Of a stretch of 64,000 nucleotides of DNA, positions 38,548-47,982 are shown in pieces. The number at the start of each line of letters is the position of its first letter. Position 1 is the first letter of the stretch. This DNA is from JAJXZP01 sp963787185 (GTDB taxonomy: Bacteria > Spirochaetota > Spirochaetia > Treponematales > Rectinemataceae), in assembly GCA_963787185.1 (NCBI GenBank), contig CAWBCC010000021.1, positions 62,001 through 126,000 on the forward strand, read 5' to 3'. A program made the position numbers and the translations under genes. The notes below the pieces were generated by a model. It made no database searches. It saw only the letters and a program-made list of their open reading frames with translations, and was not told where the DNA came from.

Positions 38548-39380
38548 GGCGGAGACTTTTCCCGCGCCGGAATCGAGTGTTCATGCAGCTCCTGCTCGCC
38601 GCAGTCGCTTTTACCATGCTCTTTCCCTTCTATTTCGCGCTCAGCGCCAGCCTCAAGTCTCCCGGCGAGTACATAGGCAACCGAATCGGCCTTCCGATCG
38701 CGCCCACTCTGGACAACTTCCGCCGCCTCATCGTGGACGCGCACATCCTCGACTACCTGGGCAACACGGTGGTCATCATCGCCGTGACCCTCTTCTTCTA
38801 TATATTCGTCTGCTCGGCCGCGGGATTCGCCTTCGGGAAGCTCGAGTTCAGGTGGAAGACGCCGATCTTCCTCCTCGTGCTCTTCCTGCTCATTTTTCCA
38901 CAGATGGTGCTCGCCATGCCTCTCTTCCTCATGATGGCCAAGCTGCATCTCATCAACAGCCGTCTCGGCGTCAGTCTGGTCTGGCTGGCCTACTTCAGTC
39001 CCTTCGGCACCTACATCATGTCCTCGTACTACGCTTCTGTGCCCAAGGACCTGCTCGAGTCGGCGAGGATCGACGGGGCCGGCATCCTGCGTGCCCTCTT
39101 CCGCATCTTTATTCCGGTGGCCGCCCCCATGGTCGCGACCATCGCCATCGTCGGGTTCCAGGCCATGTGGGTGGAACTCCCCTTCTCCCTCCTCCTGCTC
39201 CAGCGCCGCGAGCTTCGGACCCTCACCCTGGGCATAGCCATGCTCCAGGGCGAGTACGGCCTTTCCGTACCCATGCTCTCGGCAGCCATCGTCGTGAGCG
39301 CCGTGATTCCCATAGCGATATTCTTTGTTTTCCAGAAGAAGGTGATTCTCGGAGCCCAGGCGGGTTCCATAAAAGGTTAG
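38544..39380 (+). CDS. ABC sugar transporter permease (MalG-like)
   Basis: 278-aa second permease. The start is GTG at 38544, overlapping the upstream stop. N-terminal helix LLLAAVAFTMLFPFYFALSA, EAA loop LLESARIDGAGILRALFRIF, and C-terminal helices as in MalG. Forms the membrane channel with the upstream MalF-like protein. Confidence 0.92.
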   Translation: MRRRLFPRRNRVFMQLLLAAVAFTMLFPFYFALSASLKSPGEYIGNRIGLPIAPTLDNFRRLIVDAHILDYLGNTVVIIAVTLFFYIFVCSAAGFAFGKLEFRWKTPIFLLVLFLLIFPQMVLAMPLFLMMAKLHLINSRLGVSLVWLAYFSPFGTYIMSSYYASVPKDLLESARIDGAGILRALFRIFIPVAAPMVATIAIVGFQAMWVELPFSLLLLQRRELRTLTLGIAMLQGEYGLSVPMLSAAIVVSAVIPIAIFFVFQKKVILGAQAGSIKG

Positions 39381-39390
39381 TCGACATACG

Positions 39391-41433
39391 ATGAATGCAT
39401 CACAAAGACCTTCCGAAAGCAATTTCGCGCGAGGCGAGGGCGAATTGCGCTTCTCTCTCGCCGGAGAGAACCTCACGCTCTGCGCCCTCTCCGAGGGAGC
39501 CATCCGCGTGCGCTCCACCCTCAATTCCGAGTTTTCGGGACAGTTCTGGGCCCTCCTCGACGCAAAGCCCGTCGCGGCCGAGATCCGCATCGAGGAGGAG
39601 TGGGCGAGCATCTCGACGGGCCGGCTCGAGGCCCGCGTCTCCCCTTCCGGGCACATCGAGTTCCGGGACCCTACGGAGGGCCGCCTGCTTTTGGAGGAAG
39701 TGCGGCCCTGCCGTCCATGGTCCCGGAGCGGGCGCTCCTTCGAGCCTCTCGGCGGCGGAACCTACGCGGCCCGGGCCTGGTTCGAGGCGGCCGAGGACGA
39801 GTCCTTCTACGGTCTGGGACAGCATCACAACGGCACCCTCGATCAGAAGGGCTGCGTGATCGACCTGGAACAGAAGAATACCGAGGTCACGATTCCCTTC
39901 TTCGTGTCGAGCCGGGGCTACGGCTTTCTCTGGAACTGTCCCTCGATCGGCCGGGTGGAGCTGGCGAAGAACGGCACGCGCTGGTTCGCCGAGCAGGCCC
40001 GGGAGATAGACTATGTCGTCATGGCCGGCCCCTCCTGCGCCGAGGTGCTGTCCGCCTACTTCCGGGTGAGCGGCGAACCGCCGCCTGCGCCCGACTGGGC
40101 CACCGGTTTCTGGCAATCCAAGCTGCGCTACCGGAGCCAGGATGAGCTTCTCGCGGTGGCGCGCGAATACCGGCGCCGAGGGCTGCCCCTCTCCGTAATC
40201 GTGGCCGACTACTTCCACTGGACAGCCATGGGCGACTGGCGTTTCGACCCCGCCGACTGGCCCGACCCGGCGGCCATGATCGAAGAGCTCCGAAGCATGG
40301 ACGTCGTCCTCGCCGTCTCCGTCTGGCCCTCGGTCAACCCCGACTCGGAGAACTACGAAGAGATGCACAGGGGCGGTCTTCTTCTCGAGAGCGTGACGGG
40401 CATACCATTCTTTTATCTCTTCGAGGACACGGGATCCAGAAAAAAGGTGCCCATGGCCTATTACGATCCTTCGCGTCCGGAAGCCCGGCGTTACGTGTGG
40501 GACAAGATCAGGCGCAACTACCACGAGCTGGGCGCCGCGAGCTACTGGCTCGACGCCTGCGAGCCCGAGCTCCAGCCCTACGCTCCGCGGAACTTGCGCA
40601 TGGCCGCCGGCACGGGGGCCGAGGTGGCCAACCTCTATCCCTTCTTCCACGAGCAGGCCTTCTACGAGGGCATGCGGGAGGCCGGCGAGACGAAGATCCT
40701 CAATCTCTGCCGTTCGGCCTGGGCGGGCAGCCAGCGTTTCGGCGCCCTCGTGTGGTCGGGAGACGTGGATTCCGACTTTCCCTCCCTGGCGCGGCAGATC
40801 CGCGCGGGTCTCAACATGGCCATGAGCGGCATTCCCTGGTGGACCACGGACATCGGCGGTTTCTTCGGGGGAGACATCGAGGACGAGAATTTCCGCGAGC
40901 TTCTGGTCCGCTGGTTCCAGTTCGGCGTCTTCTGCCCCGTGACGCGGCTGCATGGATTCCGCAACTCATGGGACGCCAAGGCCGGGGCGGACAACGAGCT
41001 CTGGTCTTTCGGCGAGGAGGCCTACGCCATCCTGACCCGGCTCCTCGCCCTGCGCGAGTCCCTGCGGCCGCACATCGCGGCCTTCGCGGAACGCGAGCTG
41101 CCCAGGGGCAGGCCCTTCATGCGGCCGCTCTTTTTCGATTTTCCCGGCGAGCCGGATCTGAGAGGCATGGAGGACGAGTATCTTTTCCTCGACGACCTGC
41201 TCGTCGCGCCGGTGGCGGAGGCCGGATCGCGCTCGCGCCCGGTCGTACTGCCGGCCGGAAAGACCTGGATCGATCCCTACACGGGGCGAGCCTGCGCCGG
41301 GGGCGGTCTCGTCGAGGCGGAGGCGCCGATCGACCGCATCCCTGTCTTCGTCGTCCGTGGCTCGCCGCTGCTGTCCTCGGTGGACTGGAAGGGGAGAAGA
41401 GGCACCGCCCGGGGGCCTGCGGCGGCGACGTGA
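39391..41433 (+). CDS. Glycoside hydrolase family 31 (alpha-glucosidase/alpha-xylosidase-like)
   Basis: 680-aa retaining alpha-glycosidase. Catalytic nucleophile Asp in AASYWLDACEPE and acid/base Asp in LVWSGDVDSDF; barrel motifs FWQSKLRYRSQDELL and IPWWTTDIGGFFGG are typical GH31. No signal peptide, so it acts on imported sugar in the cytoplasm. It follows the two permeases by 10 bp and completes the LacI-controlled operon, implying uptake of an alpha-linked oligosaccharide. Exact substrate cannot be read from the sequence; the motif after the nucleophile (ACEPE) differs from YicI-type xylosidases. Confidence 0.92.
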   Translation: MNASQRPSESNFARGEGELRFSLAGENLTLCALSEGAIRVRSTLNSEFSGQFWALLDAKPVAAEIRIEEEWASISTGRLEARVSPSGHIEFRDPTEGRLLLEEVRPCRPWSRSGRSFEPLGGGTYAARAWFEAAEDESFYGLGQHHNGTLDQKGCVIDLEQKNTEVTIPFFVSSRGYGFLWNCPSIGRVELAKNGTRWFAEQAREIDYVVMAGPSCAEVLSAYFRVSGEPPPAPDWATGFWQSKLRYRSQDELLAVAREYRRRGLPLSVIVADYFHWTAMGDWRFDPADWPDPAAMIEELRSMDVVLAVSVWPSVNPDSENYEEMHRGGLLLESVTGIPFFYLFEDTGSRKKVPMAYYDPSRPEARRYVWDKIRRNYHELGAASYWLDACEPELQPYAPRNLRMAAGTGAEVANLYPFFHEQAFYEGMREAGETKILNLCRSAWAGSQRFGALVWSGDVDSDFPSLARQIRAGLNMAMSGIPWWTTDIGGFFGGDIEDENFRELLVRWFQFGVFCPVTRLHGFRNSWDAKAGADNELWSFGEEAYAILTRLLALRESLRPHIAAFAERELPRGRPFMRPLFFDFPGEPDLRGMEDEYLFLDDLLVAPVAEAGSRSRPVVLPAGKTWIDPYTGRACAGGGLVEAEAPIDRIPVFVVRGSPLLSSVDWKGRRGTARGPAAAT

Positions 41434-41470
41434 TGACCAGGCCGCACATTCCGGGTATCATGGGCGGACG

Positions 41471-42616
41471 ATGCCCGATGTGTTCAGGCTGCGGATGGAG
41501 AAGCTCGTCGCCGGAGGGGAGGCCCTGGCCTTCCAGGCGGGCAAGGCCGTCTTCGTGCCCCTGGCCCTGCCCGGCGAGCTCGTCGAGGTCCGGCTCGCCC
41601 GGTCGAGCCGCGACTGGGCGAAGGCCGAGCTCCTCGAGGTGCTCGAGCCCAGTCCCCACCGCGTGACGCCCCCCTGTCCCATTTATTCGAAGTGCGGCGG
41701 CTGCAATCTCCAGCATCTGGACTACGGCACTCAGGTCGCGGAGAAGGCTCTCATCCTCTCCGAAGCCTTCCTCCGGACGGGCCGCATGGAGATCGGCGCG
41801 CTTTCGGTCCTGCCCTCGCCTCCCTTCGCGTACCGCAACCGTCTGCAGATCCACCGGAGCCCGTCGGGGCGGCCCGGCTTCATGCGGCGCTCGGGCAACG
41901 CGGTCGTCGAGGCCCCGACCTGCCCGATCGCAGTCGATTCGGTCAGGGCCTGGATCGAGGAACAAAACCTTTCGCCGCCGGCGGAGGGCCTCGGAGCGCG
42001 CGCTCCCGACCCCTCCCGCTTCATCGTTTTCGGCCGGGACAAAGAGCTCTGGGTCGAGGGCGAGACGGAGGAGGCCGAGCTGCAGATCGGGGGCGAGGCC
42101 ATCCGCTTCCGCGTGGGAGGCTTCTTCCAGTCCAACCTCCAACTCCTCGAGGGCCTCGTCCCCAGAATGCTCGAGAGGCTCTCGGGCGAGAGGGCGGCCG
42201 ATCTCTATTGCGGCGTGGGAGTCTTCGCTCACTTTCTCGCCTCCCGCTTCGGGAGGCTCAGCTGCGTCGAAGAAGACTCGCTTTCGATCGAGCTCGCTAG
42301 GCGCAACGTGCCGGGTCCGGGGCGGGAGTTTTTCGCCGCGGCCGTCGAAGACTGGCTGCGGAATCCTTCGGCCGAGGAGCGCTTCGACTGCATTCTCGTC
42401 GATCCCCCGCGCTCGGGGCTCTCGGCCTCGGTGCGCTCCTATCTGGTCCGTGCCAGAGTCCCAGCCCTCCTCTACCTGTCCTGCGATCCGGTGACCCTGG
42501 CCCGCGACATAGGCGAGCTGACGCGCTCGGGCTACAGCCTGGAATCGGTGGAGGGGCTGGACTTCTACCCCCAGACGAGCCACCTGGAGAGCTTCGCGCG
42601 GCTCTCCTGGCGCTAG
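41471..42616 (+). CDS. TrmA/RumA-type RNA (uracil-5-)-methyltransferase
   Basis: 381-aa class-I methyltransferase that makes 5-methyluridine in rRNA or tRNA. N-terminal TRAM-like domain, then the Fe-S cluster cysteines CPIYSKCGGCNLQ, the SAM site AADLYCGVGVF, the DCILVDPPRSGL motif, and the catalytic nucleophile Cys in YLSCDPVTLARD. Start at 41471 chosen by the conserved N-terminus and a GGGCGG before it. Upstream GH31 ends 38 bp before; likely start of a separate operon with the next three genes. Confidence 0.88.
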   Translation: MPDVFRLRMEKLVAGGEALAFQAGKAVFVPLALPGELVEVRLARSSRDWAKAELLEVLEPSPHRVTPPCPIYSKCGGCNLQHLDYGTQVAEKALILSEAFLRTGRMEIGALSVLPSPPFAYRNRLQIHRSPSGRPGFMRRSGNAVVEAPTCPIAVDSVRAWIEEQNLSPPAEGLGARAPDPSRFIVFGRDKELWVEGETEEAELQIGGEAIRFRVGGFFQSNLQLLEGLVPRMLERLSGERAADLYCGVGVFAHFLASRFGRLSCVEEDSLSIELARRNVPGPGREFFAAAVEDWLRNPSAEERFDCILVDPPRSGLSASVRSYLVRARVPALLYLSCDPVTLARDIGELTRSGYSLESVEGLDFYPQTSHLESFARLSWR

Positions 42617-42628
42617 GCGGCCGCGAAA

Positions 42629-44497
42629 ATGCCCCGCGCGGTTTCCCCTCTCCGGCGGCGGCATGGGGCGCTTCCGAGTCTGAGCTCAGGCCCGGCGCCC
42701 GCTTTTCTCTGTCTCGCCCTTCTCCTCTCCGCGCAGACTCTCCCCGCCCAGGTCCAGGACCAGGGCCAGAGTCAGGCTCAAAGCCAGGGTCAGGACGCGA
42801 ATCTCGAGCCCGCCTTCCGCCTTGCAGCGGGCGGAAGGCCGCTCGCAGGCCCCATGCTCGACGCAAGTTCGACTCCCGCCCTCGTCTGGATGATTTCCGA
42901 GGACGGCTCCCTCTACGCCCTCTCCGAATCGGGGCGGCTCGTGGCGCGCATCGCCCTCGATGTCTCGGACCGCGCCCTCCTGGCCCTCGATCCCTTCGGG
43001 CGGGCACTGGTCTGCACGGGCGGCGGGATGAGGGTCTACACGAGATCGGGCGTCCGGGCCTGGAGCGTCGATCTCGGAGATCGGATCGAGGCCGAGCCGG
43101 CCTTCGGCTCGGACGGGCGCGTCTTCGTCGCGGCGGGCCTGCGCCTCTTCTGCCTGAATCCCGCTGGAGGCCTGCTCTGGTCGAGGCAGCTTCCCGCCCC
43201 GCTCTCCTGTCCGCCGGGGACGGACGGAGCCGGCGACGCCGTCCTCGCCCTCGCCGACGGGACCCTGCTCCTGCTCTCGCCCTACGGGAGCGAGATAGCG
43301 CATCCGAAGCTCGGCGCTCCGGCAGGAGCTCTCGCGTCGGTAGACGCGGCGTCGGTAGACGCGGCGTCGGGTGCGGCGGCGTCAGGCGCGACGGCGGGCA
43401 CCGCAGCGGATGCGAGGGCGGCCACGACAGCGGCGGACTTGCCCGGCCTCGCGGCCGGTCTGGTCGACGGTTCCGTCCTTTTCTTCGACGAGCGGGGCCT
43501 CCTGCGCTCCCGGTTCCGGCCCTCCGATACCGGGGGCGCCGTTCCGGACCCCATCGCCGATCTCCGCTGGGACGGGGAGCGGCTCCTCGGCCTGAGCCGC
43601 GGCGGCGAGGTCTTCGCGGTCTCGGCCGAGGGAAAGCTTCTATGGCGCGCGGATACGCGCTGCCCTTCGGGGCGCCTGGAACTCTTCGCCGCCCGGGTGG
43701 TCGTCGCGTCGAAGGGGAGGGCGGTTTCGCTCTCCATGAAGGGAGATATCTACCGCGAAGCCGACCTGGTCAATGCCGCGGGGATCGGCGCCATATCGCC
43801 GGCGGGGCTCCTCTTTTCGCCGGGCATGGACTGGATACTCGCGGCCTATCGTTTCGAGCGGCCCCTGGGTCCGCCCCTCGCGTCCGCACTCCGGGCCTAT
43901 CCCAAGATGTCCGGCGTTGCGGAGGAGGCTCTCGCCTTCGATCCCGAGGCCGGCGACAGCGAAAGGCAGCTCTTCCTCCTGGCCGATATTGAAAAAAAGC
44001 TGAGATCGGGTACTATTGGAACACAGGAGCCGAGGGCCGCCGCATATTGCGCCGCGGTGGCGCTCGGCGAGCTGGAGGGCGGCTCCACCGGGCCGGAGGG
44101 GCTTCCGGGCGGGGATCCGCTGCCCCGCGCACGGGCCTGCGTCCTGCTCGGCTGGCTCGGCTCTCCAGACTACCGGGGGGCCCTCTGTCGGGTCCTGGCG
44201 ACGGAGGGCGATCCGGCCGTAGCCGCGGCCGCCTGCGATGCCCTGGCCGCGATCGGAGTGGACCCGGGCGGGCTGAGCGCCGCCGCCTTCGTCGCGGCGG
44301 CAGGGCGGCCGGTCGACGAGGAAATAGCCCTGGCCTTGACGAGGGCGATCGAGCGCCTGGCGCTGCGTTCGGGTGCGCGGCCTTCGCGCCCTCTAGTGCG
44401 CGCTCTGCTGACGCTCGCCCGACTGCCCTACGGGGCTTCCGTGCGGGACGGGGCCGCGGCGGCCCTGGGTCGGATCGCGGGTGCGCTCGGGCCCTGA
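42629..44497 (+). CDS. Secreted beta-propeller protein with C-terminal HEAT-like repeats
   Basis: 622 aa. N-terminal signal (FLCLALLLSAQTLPAQ), then from about residue 60 to 390 PQQ-like beta-propeller blades such as ALVWMISEDGSLYALSESGR and GRVFVAAGLRLFCLNPAGGL, interrupted by an Ala-rich insert (about 235-270), and from 430 HEAT-like helical repeats (ARACVLLGWLGSPDYRGAL). Proteins of this design are common in spirochaetes; function unknown, presumably periplasmic protein binding. The start at 42629 is 12 bp after the methyltransferase; a later start near the signal is possible. Confidence 0.7.
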   Translation: MPRAVSPLRRRHGALPSLSSGPAPAFLCLALLLSAQTLPAQVQDQGQSQAQSQGQDANLEPAFRLAAGGRPLAGPMLDASSTPALVWMISEDGSLYALSESGRLVARIALDVSDRALLALDPFGRALVCTGGGMRVYTRSGVRAWSVDLGDRIEAEPAFGSDGRVFVAAGLRLFCLNPAGGLLWSRQLPAPLSCPPGTDGAGDAVLALADGTLLLLSPYGSEIAHPKLGAPAGALASVDAASVDAASGAAASGATAGTAADARAATTAADLPGLAAGLVDGSVLFFDERGLLRSRFRPSDTGGAVPDPIADLRWDGERLLGLSRGGEVFAVSAEGKLLWRADTRCPSGRLELFAARVVVASKGRAVSLSMKGDIYREADLVNAAGIGAISPAGLLFSPGMDWILAAYRFERPLGPPLASALRAYPKMSGVAEEALAFDPEAGDSERQLFLLADIEKKLRSGTIGTQEPRAAAYCAAVALGELEGGSTGPEGLPGGDPLPRARACVLLGWLGSPDYRGALCRVLATEGDPAVAAAACDALAAIGVDPGGLSAAAFVAAAGRPVDEEIALALTRAIERLALRSGARPSRPLVRALLTLARLPYGASVRDGAAAALGRIAGALGP

Positions 44498-44542
44498 GAG
44501 ATTGCGGAGGCCGAGGGATCGGCCTTCAGCTGAGGAGGAATC

Positions 44543-46231
44543 GTGAAAGGTCGCGGCCTTGCATTCGTCGCCTGCGCGCTGGCCCTGTTCGGCGTCCTCG
44601 GAATCCCTCGGGCGAGCGCCCTGGACATCGCGCGCAGCGAAATCGAATCGACGCAGAACAAGAACGTCGTCTTCGTGAACTACGAGGGTCCCGAGAATAT
44701 CGTCCAGTCCCTGGCCGATATCAGGGGCATCGGGCTGGCGCTCGGAAGGCAGATCGCCGCCGGGGCCGCGTCGACGGCTCCGGCGCGCTATCGGGTCGTC
44801 AGGGCCGTCGATCCTGCGACTCCCCAGGGTTTCGACGCCGACATTCTGATTCTGGCCGCCGACGCCCAGGTCGACAACATCCGCAATCTGCGCTGGATCA
44901 TCGCCGGCTACCTGGAGGCCGCCTGGGGCTACTCCGAGAGCGACGCCTTCACCCTGGCCACCTTCATCACCGTCTACAACGCCGTGTATCGCGGCGACAT
45001 GGCCTATATCTCCTCGAAGTACAAACCGGTCGTGCAGAAAGATCTGGACGCGGCCGACGCGGGGCTGGCCCTGGTCTACAGCGACTGGCCCGGGAAAAGC
45101 CAGATTCTCATCCCGCTGGGCACCGCGCCGGCTTCCGGCAAGCTCGGAGCGGTCAACACGAGCGCGGTCGCGAGCCCTCAGGTCACCGAGAGCATGCGCG
45201 CTCAGAGCGACAAGGGCATTCCCGCCCGGCAGGCCATGACCGGTCTCAAGGAGCGCGAGGCGGCCCAGAAGCAGGCCGAGGTCGACAAGCAGAAGGCCGC
45301 ACTCGCGGCCGCCCAGCAGCAGCTCGCCGCCGACCAGGCCAGGCTCGCGGCCGAGAAGGCTGCCGCTGCGCCCGCCGCTGCCGCAACTCCCGCCGCGCCC
45401 GTCGCCGCTGCCCCGACTCCCGCCGCACCGGCCGCCGTGCCGTCGCCGGCCGCCCCGGCCGTCGCCGCGGCCCCGAGCGCGCAAGCGGTCCCGCCGACGG
45501 CGCCGCCCGCGGCGACCCAGGCTGCGCAGCCGAGTCCCGCTCAGGCCACGGTGGCCGCCCAGGAGCAGAAGGTCGCGGCCGAACAGGCCGCGGTCGCCGC
45601 CCAGGCGGCCCAGGTCCAGCAGGGCGAGGCCGCCGTCGCGACCAAGAAGGCGGAGGCGGCTCAGGAGCGCGCGAGCATCACCGCGGACCAGAAGGCCGTG
45701 ATCGCGGCCCAAGTGGCCGCCAAGGCCGCGGCCGGGAAGGCGGGCGTCTATCTCCTCCAGGTCGTCGATCCCGCGGCGCATCTCGGCCGCATCGTCTTCG
45801 TCGATACCGATTCGGGCAGCCTGATCCGCGCCTCGCGCGTGAACACGATCCATCCCCGCTCGCTCGTCGATGCGGGCGACGCCTTCGTCGCCGTCGCCGG
45901 CCTCGCCGGGCACCCCGGCGGAGCGCGGCTGGTCCGCTTCGACAAGACGAGCCTCGAGGACGTCGCCGACGCGAGCAGCGAGGCCTTCCCGGAAGGCATG
46001 ATTCTCTTCTCGGGAGGCGTCTTCTACGCTCCGGCGACCTCCGCGGACGGCAGGATCTTCCTCGCGCGCTACGACGCCTCGCTCAAGGAAACGGCGCGCT
46101 CGACCGTGGAGGTGGAGGGCTATGCCGTTCTCGCCGCGGCCGCCGGCGGTATCATCGCGCAGGAAAGCTCGGGCGGCTTCGCCCTGCTCAAGGCCGACAG
46201 CCTCGAACTGGTCAAAGAGCTCAAACCCTGA
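44543..46231 (+). CDS. P83/100-family periplasmic protein
   Basis: 562 aa, signal peptide (MKGRGLAFVACALALFGVLG, cut near SALD). The first 180 residues (ESTQNKNVVFVNYEGPENIV, then DIRGIGLALGRQIAAG) and the C-terminal WD-like domain (VDPAAHLGRIVFVDTDSG) match the spirochaete P83/100 antigen family. Between them lies a long Ala/Pro/Gln-rich coiled-coil and linker (about 230-400). Orthologues in Borrelia and Treponema are periplasmic or protoplasmic-cylinder proteins of unknown function. GAGGAGG before the ATG. Adjacent to pyrBI. Confidence 0.85.
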   Translation: MKGRGLAFVACALALFGVLGIPRASALDIARSEIESTQNKNVVFVNYEGPENIVQSLADIRGIGLALGRQIAAGAASTAPARYRVVRAVDPATPQGFDADILILAADAQVDNIRNLRWIIAGYLEAAWGYSESDAFTLATFITVYNAVYRGDMAYISSKYKPVVQKDLDAADAGLALVYSDWPGKSQILIPLGTAPASGKLGAVNTSAVASPQVTESMRAQSDKGIPARQAMTGLKEREAAQKQAEVDKQKAALAAAQQQLAADQARLAAEKAAAAPAAAATPAAPVAAAPTPAAPAAVPSPAAPAVAAAPSAQAVPPTAPPAATQAAQPSPAQATVAAQEQKVAAEQAAVAAQAAQVQQGEAAVATKKAEAAQERASITADQKAVIAAQVAAKAAAGKAGVYLLQVVDPAAHLGRIVFVDTDSGSLIRASRVNTIHPRSLVDAGDAFVAVAGLAGHPGGARLVRFDKTSLEDVADASSEAFPEGMILFSGGVFYAPATSADGRIFLARYDASLKETARSTVEVEGYAVLAAAAGGIIAQESSGGFALLKADSLELVKELKP

Positions 46232-46256
46232 AGCATTGAAGTACGTGGAGGCATAA

Positions 46257-47852
46257 GTGGGTACGAGGAATGGACCGTTCAAGGGCAGGACAGTGGCGGT
46301 CGTCGGCGATCTTTCGCTCGACGAACAGCGCTATCTGTATCGCAAGACGAGGGAGCTGAAGGAGAACCTGCGGGAGGGCGGCGGAGCTTCGGCCTTTCGC
46401 CTGAACGATCTGGACTATTCCGTGTATCTCATCTTCATGGAAGATTCGACGAGGACGAAGGAATCCTTCCGCAACGCCGCCAAGTTCATGGGGGCGCGCA
46501 CGAACATGTTCGACGCGGCCGGCTCGAGCTTCAACAAGAACGAGTCGATCGTCGACGCGATCAGGATGCTCTACGGCTATGCGGAGGATTCCTGCTTCGT
46601 GATCCGCTCCAAGCTCGAGGGCGTGTGCCGCTCCCTCGAAGACTCCATCGGACGTTATGCGGACCTGGTCGGCAGGCCGCGACCCTCCTTCCTCAACGCC
46701 GGCGACGGCCGGCACGAGCATCCGACCCAGGAGTTCCTCGACGAGTTCTCCTTCCTCGAGCAGCTCGGCTGGAGCGACCGGAAAATCCATATAGCCCTGA
46801 CGGGCGACCTCTACCACGGCCGGACCGTCCACTCCAAGGCCAACGGCCTGCGCGTCTTCCGCGAGGTGAAGGTGGACCTCGTCGCGCCCGAGGCTCTGGC
46901 CATGCCCCCGGCCTACGTCGAGCGCATGAAGGACAACGGCTTCGAGCTGCGCAGCTTCGAATCGCTCGACGAGTACCTCGCCGCGGGCCCGGTCGCTCCC
47001 ATCTGGTACTTCACGCGGCTCCAGCTGGAGCGCATGGGCGAGGCCGTGCTCGAAAAGGCGCCCTCGCTGCGCGCCGCCGTGACTTTCCGCAAGGACATGC
47101 TCGGCATGCTTCCCGAAGGGGCTCGGTTCTACCACCCCCTGCCCCGCGATCGCCTCAACCCGACCAATCCCACCTTTCTCGACGAACTGCCCCTGAACGG
47201 CTGGGACGGCCAGTCGGCCAACGGCTACTGGACGCGCATCGCCCTCATGGGCATGGTCTCCGGCCTCCTCGGCGCGGACTTCGAGGGCGAGCCGGCCCGC
47301 GTCGAGCGCTTCGTCGACGACTTCGTGCGCGAGGCGCCCGTCGTGGCGCGCGAAAAGCCCGAGGTGAAGGTCGGCATCAAGCCGGTGACCGAGGGCATCG
47401 TCATCGACCACATCTCCTCGGGCGAGAGCGCCGCGCACATCTGGGACCACATCGACGCGGTCAGGCGCATGCTCAAGCTCGATCTGCGCTCGAGCCACGG
47501 GGTCTTCCACAACGGCCAGGGCAGCCTCAAAGGCATCATGTCGCTCCCCGACGTCACGAGCTTCGGCGAGCGCGACCTCAAGAAGCTGGCCGCCATAGCC
47601 CCGGGCTGCACGCTCAACCTCGTGCACGGCAGCCGCGTGGTCAAGAAATACCGCCTGGACATGCCGCCCCGCATCTACGGTTTCGACGAGATATCGTGCA
47701 AGAACGAGAACTGCGTTTCCCATCCCTCCCGCCTCGAAGACGTCATGCCGGAGTTCAGGCGCAAGGGCCCGCCTGGCGGCGAGTCGGGAACGGTGTTCGT
47801 GTGCAGATACTGCGAGCGGGAGCACCGCTTCCGCGAAATCTGGGACAGCTGA
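46257..47852 (+). CDS. pyrBI: Fused aspartate carbamoyltransferase (catalytic PyrB + regulatory PyrI)
   Basis: 531 aa. Residues 1 to about 355 are the catalytic chain: STRTKES (64-70) binds carbamoyl phosphate, HPTQEFLDEF follows at about 158, and HPLPRDRLNPTNP near 290. Residues 365-531 are the regulatory chain (VKVGIKPVTEGIVIDHISSG) ending with four zinc-binding cysteines in CKNENC and CRYC. The enzyme makes N-carbamoylaspartate in pyrimidine synthesis and is probably regulated by nucleotides. Such a PyrB-PyrI fusion is known from spirochaetes and Thermotoga. GTG start at 46257 with GGAGG before it. Confidence 0.95.
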   Translation: MGTRNGPFKGRTVAVVGDLSLDEQRYLYRKTRELKENLREGGGASAFRLNDLDYSVYLIFMEDSTRTKESFRNAAKFMGARTNMFDAAGSSFNKNESIVDAIRMLYGYAEDSCFVIRSKLEGVCRSLEDSIGRYADLVGRPRPSFLNAGDGRHEHPTQEFLDEFSFLEQLGWSDRKIHIALTGDLYHGRTVHSKANGLRVFREVKVDLVAPEALAMPPAYVERMKDNGFELRSFESLDEYLAAGPVAPIWYFTRLQLERMGEAVLEKAPSLRAAVTFRKDMLGMLPEGARFYHPLPRDRLNPTNPTFLDELPLNGWDGQSANGYWTRIALMGMVSGLLGADFEGEPARVERFVDDFVREAPVVAREKPEVKVGIKPVTEGIVIDHISSGESAAHIWDHIDAVRRMLKLDLRSSHGVFHNGQGSLKGIMSLPDVTSFGERDLKKLAAIAPGCTLNLVHGSRVVKKYRLDMPPRIYGFDEISCKNENCVSHPSRLEDVMPEFRRKGPPGGESGTVFVCRYCEREHRFREIWDS

Positions 47853-47982
47853 TCGCCGGACGGCCCGGAAAATCGTTCGGGACGAGCATATTCCGGCTGG
47901 AGTGAATCGATCGATCACATCGTGTCGATTTCGCGTATCGTGAGGGCTTCCCTCGCCGAGAGCGACGATCCTTCGGAGAGCA

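Noticed and set aside
44047..46239. Arg/Gly-rich open frame of 730 codons on the plus strand
   Set aside because: Overlaps the propeller and P83/100 genes in another frame; Arg-rich text typical of GC-rich shadows.
46221..47918. Long minus-strand frame opposite pyrBI
   Set aside because: Exact shadow of the aspartate carbamoyltransferase gene; no domain, no ribosome site.
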